NCBI GenBank assembly: GCA_002316225.1
Contig: DCDC01000061.1
Location: 1-8,976, forward strand
DNA: 8,976 bases
Direction: 5' to 3'
Source: Firmicutes bacterium UBA1065
Lineage (GTDB): Bacteria > Bacillota > Clostridia > Tissierellales > Sedimentibacteraceae
Below the pieces are notes generated by a model. The model was not told the DNA's origin. It did not search any database and saw only the letters and a list, made by a program, of their open reading frames with translations. A program made the position numbers and the translations under genes. Shown here piece after piece: positions 6,490-8,976 of the stretch. Numbering within the stretch: position 1 is the stretch's first letter; each line of letters starts with the position of its first letter.

Positions 6490-6500
6490 ATCACCTTCTT
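6490..6500 (-). promoter_or_regulatory. Strong Shine-Dalgarno site pointing to a non-ATG start
   Basis: On the minus strand this reads AAGAAGGTGAT, one mismatch from the full anti-16S complement AAGGAGGTGAT. It ends 30 nt from the nearest ATG (6459), which is too far. Counting from GAAGG there are 7 nt to an ATT codon at 6486-6484, in frame with the gene. No ATG, GTG, TTG or CTG in that frame lies between the site and 6459. Confidence 0.6.
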
Positions 6501-6603
6501 ATAATTATCTCCATATATGATATTCTGACGGGGCGATTATGTTACGAAAATTGTAATCAAACGGTATCTTCGGCATATTATATAACATATAGGAGGTAGC
6601 TGA

Positions 6604-6912
6604 ATGTCAAATATATTTAGAAATGATAGTGAAATCAATAAAATCAAGGAGAGCAAAGAATTTAAGGAAGCCGAAGCCAAGGCAAATGATTTTATGAAGA
6701 ATAAGCAGTTTCAGGAATTCAAAAAGAAATATGAAGGCAAAACGGAGGAAGAAATATTAAGGGATGCAAGAGATATGAGCAGAAAACTCAAACAGCAGTA
6801 CGGTGAGAAAGAATACAGAAAAAAGATTGAAGATTTAAAAAACTTCGAGAAATTCCTTACACCGGAGCAAAAGAGGAAAATGAGAAAGTTTTTAGAAAAT
6901 CTAGAAGAATAG
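6604..6912 (+). CDS. Small charged coiled-coil protein, hypothetical
   Basis: This 102-residue protein is not recognised. It is extremely rich in Lys and Glu and is predicted by eye to be almost wholly helical, with likely coiled-coil stretches at about 10-50 and 60-100. The recurring pattern is short charged blocks such as KESKEFKEAEAKA and KKYEGKTEEEILRDA, ending in FLTPEQKRKMRKFLENLEE. There is no signal peptide, membrane helix or cysteine. An AGGAGG (6591-6596) at good spacing supports the ATG at 6604. It is divergent from the minus-strand gene, with which it shares a gap of about 120-145 bp. No convincing promoter hexamers were found in that gap. A short hairpin overlaps its stop codon. 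The strong ribosome binding site and consistent coding character make it a real gene. Confidence 0.78.
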   Translation: MSNIFRNDSEINKIKESKEFKEAEAKANDFMKNKQFQEFKKKYEGKTEEEILRDARDMSRKLKQQYGEKEYRKKIEDLKNFEKFLTPEQKRKMRKFLENLEE

Positions 6913-6930
6913 GGAGGGAAACTCCCTTTT
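6911..6930 (+). terminator. Short terminator-like hairpin overlapping the stop codon
   Basis: AGGGAG (6911-6916) pairs with CTCCCT (6922-6927) around GGAAA, followed by TTTT counting from 6927. The left arm starts within the TAG stop of the small coiled-coil gene. The stem is GC-rich but short and the T tract is only four long. Confidence 0.5.
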
Positions 6931-7007
6931 AAATCATGTTGCCTGTACGCATAATGCACACATGGGCAGTATTTTGCTATTAGATAAGAAAAGTTTTCAA
7001 AAATAGT

Positions 7008-7037
7008 TTGACAAAATATCATGTGTTCATTTATAAT
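7008..7037 (+). promoter_or_regulatory. Consensus sigma-A promoter of the ABC transporter operon
   Basis: TTGACA (7008-7013) and TATAAT (7032-7037) are both exact consensus, with an 18-bp spacer. The leader before the start codon is only about 35 nt. It includes a 6-bp AT hairpin (7042-7047 with 7056-7061) just before the ribosome binding site. Strong constitutive or repressor-controlled expression is expected. I see no clear operator. Confidence 0.85.
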
Positions 7038-7079
7038 GAGAATACATATTTTTTAATGTATAATTAGGAGGGACAAGTA

Positions 7080-8297
7080 ATGAGAAGATTTATAAGCTTA
7101 CTGCTGGCTTTAGTAATGGTATTGTCACTGGCCGCTTGTGGTCAGCAAGCACAGACACCGCCGGCACAACAACCTGAAACACAGCCGGGAGGAGAACAAC
7201 CCGCAGCTGAACAACCTGGAAAAGAAGAACCATTCGAAGGCATCATAGCCATCGTTACAAACACACTTTCACAAAACGAAGAAGAATATCGTTCAGCTGA
7301 ACAAATGGTTCAGAAATACGGTGAAGACAAAATCATGCACGTATTGTGGCCGGACAACTTCATGACCGAACAAGAACAAATGGTTTCTACAATCGCTAAA
7401 ATAGCCGCAAATCCGGATGTTAAGGGATTGATTATAAATCAAGCTGTTCCGGGAACAAACGCAGCGGTAGATAAACTCTTGGAAACTCGTGATGACATAT
7501 TCATCGTTTACTGTACACCACAAGAGAATCCACCTGATGTTGCCGCAAGAGCAAACCTGATACTTAATCCTGACGAGTTGAAGATGGGAGATGCCATCCC
7601 CGTACAGGCAAAGAAATTAGGTGCCAAAACGCTGGTACACTATTCATTCCCGAGACATATGTCAATAGTAATGCTTGCTGCAAGACGTCAGTTAATGATT
7701 GACAAATGTAAAGAAATCGGAATCGAATTCTATGATGCAACAGCACCAGACCCGACAAGCGACGTTGGTGTAACCGGAGCACAGCAATTCATTCTTGAAG
7801 ACGTGCCGAAGTTGGTTGACAGATTCGGAAAAGACACAGCATTCTTCTCAACCAACTGCGCAATGCAGACTCCGCTTATTAAAGCAACAAGCGATGTAGG
7901 AGCAATTTATCCGCAGCCTTGCTGCCCGTCACCATACCACGGATTCCCGTCAGCTTTAGGTATTGAATCCACGGGATATTCCGTTGAAGCTATGGAAAAA
8001 GTTATAAGCGAAACAGCAAAAGCTTTGAAGGCAAAAGGAGTTCTGGGAAGATTCTCAACCTGGCCGGTACCTGTTGCCATGATGAACACAATAGCATCCA
8101 CCGAATATATAATCGAATGGATTAACGGCAACGTAGGCGATGAGCTTGATGTAAAAGTACTTGAAGAAAAAATGGCTGAATATGCAAAATTAAGTGTTAC
8201 AACAAGCCCATATACAGAAGAAGGATTAGAAATTCCTCATTTCAGATTGATCATGATGGACTTCTTAACATACGGTGAAGAACATATTATTGATTAA
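7080..8297 (+). CDS. DUF3798 substrate-binding lipoprotein of an ABC importer
   Basis: This 405-residue protein begins with a lipoprotein signal peptide: RR, a Leu-rich core and a LAAC lipobox, giving lipidated C20. A Gln/Pro/Glu-rich flexible linker (21-52) would hold it off the membrane. The remaining sequence has the alternating beta/alpha look of a periplasmic-binding-protein fold (FEGIIAIVTNTL, VKGLIINQAVPGTNAAVD, DIFIVYCTP) and resembles the DUF3798 family, a group of lipoproteins found beside ABC transporter genes in anaerobes. Notable are a PQPCCPSPYHGFP segment (about 280-292) and the conserved-looking FSTWPVPVAMMNT. AGGAGGG (7066-7072) supports the ATG. The ABC ATPase gene downstream shows it is the solute receptor of an importer. 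The ligand is unknown. Its codons favour AAC, TTC, GAA and CAA more than the neighbours do, in keeping with high expression. Confidence 0.88.
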   Translation: MRRFISLLLALVMVLSLAACGQQAQTPPAQQPETQPGGEQPAAEQPGKEEPFEGIIAIVTNTLSQNEEEYRSAEQMVQKYGEDKIMHVLWPDNFMTEQEQMVSTIAKIAANPDVKGLIINQAVPGTNAAVDKLLETRDDIFIVYCTPQENPPDVAARANLILNPDELKMGDAIPVQAKKLGAKTLVHYSFPRHMSIVMLAARRQLMIDKCKEIGIEFYDATAPDPTSDVGVTGAQQFILEDVPKLVDRFGKDTAFFSTNCAMQTPLIKATSDVGAIYPQPCCPSPYHGFPSALGIESTGYSVEAMEKVISETAKALKAKGVLGRFSTWPVPVAMMNTIASTEYIIEWINGNVGDELDVKVLEEKMAEYAKLSVTTSPYTEEGLEIPHFRLIMMDFLTYGEEHIID

Positions 8298-8334
8298 TCG
8301 AATTTAATACTATAAATTAAGCCATGTAAGTATT

Positions 8335-8381
8335 AAGGAATGTTTCAGAATTTCTTGAAAGGAACTTCTGATACATTCCTT
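8335..8381 (+). other. Intercistronic stem-loop between binding protein and ATPase genes
   Basis: AAGGAATGT (8335-8343) pairs with ACATTCCTT (8373-8381), and after one T-T mismatch TCAGAA (8345-8350) pairs with TTCTGA (8366-8371), leaving a 15-nt loop. There is no proper T tract, only TTTG. It therefore looks more like an mRNA-stabilising or attenuating hairpin than a full terminator. Such hairpins after binding-protein genes commonly allow more receptor than ATPase to be made. Confidence 0.7.
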
Positions 8382-8416
8382 TGCTAATTAGTAATGTCAT
8401 AACAGAGGAGGTAATA

Positions 8417-8976
8417 ATGAGTGATAACCTTCTGAGATTGATAAATGTTTCAAAAGAATATTCGGGAAACAAGGTGCTGAAGGATATTAACCTGGAACTT
8501 AAAAAGGGCCAGATCCATGCCCTGATAGGCGAAAACGGTGCAGGCAAATCAACCTTGATGAATATTCTCTTTGGTATGTCGGTAATTCATACGACCGGCG
8601 GATTTGAAGGAAGCATAGAAATAGAAGGAAAAACAGCAGAAATCAAGAGTCCCCATGACGCCATGGACTATGGAATCGGCATGGTTCATCAGGAATTTAT
8701 GCTAATTCCCGGCTTTACCATTATGGAGAATATTAAGCTCAACAGGGAAATTACCAAACCCAACATAGTGAGCAGGATATTCGGGAAACGCCTGGAAACA
8801 TTGGATATAAAAAGAATGAACGAAGACACAAGGAAAGCCTTGGATGTACTGGACATGAGCATAGAAGAATATGTCCAGGTGGCAGGCCTTCCGGTTGGTC
8901 ATATGCAATTTATAGAAATTGCGAGAGAAATAGACAAAACAGGATTGAAGATTCTTGTGTTTGATGAGCCAACAGC
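8417..8976 (+). CDS. ABC transporter ATPase, sugar/nucleoside-importer type (partial, 3' end outside window)
   Basis: The reading frame opens at the ATG at 8417, 5 nt after AGAGGAGG (8404-8411), and runs off the window after 186 full codons. Walker A GENGAGKST is at residues 38-46, the Q-loop MVHQEFML at about 89-96, and Walker B ILVFDEPTA near 179-187. The MVHQEF and FIEIARE motifs are typical of the double-ATPase proteins of ribose/nucleoside-type importers (RbsA/MglA-like), so a second ATPase half probably follows outside the window. The signature motif reads LPVGHMQ where this group usually has LSVGQ/EQ. An inserted segment (about 110-135) separates the Q-loop from the signature. The protein would energise import of the ligand of the upstream lipoprotein from the cytoplasmic side. 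Permease genes probably follow downstream. Confidence 0.92.
   Translation, partial: MSDNLLRLINVSKEYSGNKVLKDINLELKKGQIHALIGENGAGKSTLMNILFGMSVIHTTGGFEGSIEIEGKTAEIKSPHDAMDYGIGMVHQEFMLIPGFTIMENIKLNREITKPNIVSRIFGKRLETLDIKRMNEDTRKALDVLDMSIEEYVQVAGLPVGHMQFIEIAREIDKTGLKILVFDEPT

Noticed and set aside
6540..6603. Sigma-A promoter for the small coiled-coil gene (TTGTAA with TATTAT)
   Set aside because: The spacing of 19 bp is too long and both hexamers are imperfect in AT-rich DNA where chance matches are common.
6940..6980. Operator-like palindrome GCATAATGC upstream of the transporter promoter
   Set aside because: The symmetry is only four base pairs per side and does not extend outward. It is also more than 45 bp upstream of the -35, so it is not supportable as an operator.

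Overview
This window looks like chromosomal DNA from a low-GC Gram-positive anaerobe of the class Clostridia or Tissierellia. The signs are AT-rich intergenic DNA, strong AGGAGG-type ribosome binding sites, consensus sigma-A hexamers, a YhaM-type nuclease, an ECF sigma/anti-sigma pair, a lipobox substrate-binding protein and an amidohydrolase with a copper-amine-oxidase-like stalk domain. The species cannot be named from the sequence alone. There is no phage, plasmid or CRISPR signature.

Layout. Bases 1-436 carry no gene. They hold a roughly 190-nt imperfect palindrome (38-229), lying between short pieces of a REP-like repeat, then a rho-independent terminator (306-331), then two stacked promoters: a sigma-A extended -10 promoter (333-361) and an ECF promoter (384-411). 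These drive a two-gene unit, an ECF sigma factor (437-1018) and its likely membrane anti-sigma factor (1034-2308), which fuses a zinc-binding anti-sigma head to an extracytoplasmic DUF4349 domain. A monocistronic secreted amidohydrolase follows (2465-4411) and ends at a REP-like palindrome and a strong terminator. Next comes a yhaM-like exoribonuclease gene (4605-5627), then two more REP-like units and a 13-bp-stem terminator shared with a convergent minus-strand gene of unknown function (5722-6459, or to 6486 if an ATT start is used). A small charged coiled-coil protein (6604-6912) is divergent from it.

The right end is the start of an ABC importer operon: a consensus sigma-A promoter, a DUF3798 substrate-binding lipoprotein (7080-8297), an intercistronic stem-loop (8335-8381), and the first 186 codons of a sugar/nucleoside-type ABC ATPase (8417 to the window end).

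How the parts work together. The sigma/anti-sigma pair should form an autoregulated envelope-sensing switch, with basal sigma-A expression and ECF-driven amplification. The lipoprotein and ATPase should form one uptake system of unknown substrate, with strong expression of the binding protein. The other genes look like independent transcription units. The points most worth checking are the anti-sigma/DUF4349 fusion with its tandem promoters, the probable ATT start codon, the long palindromic element, and the DUF3798 transporter with its altered ABC signature motif.
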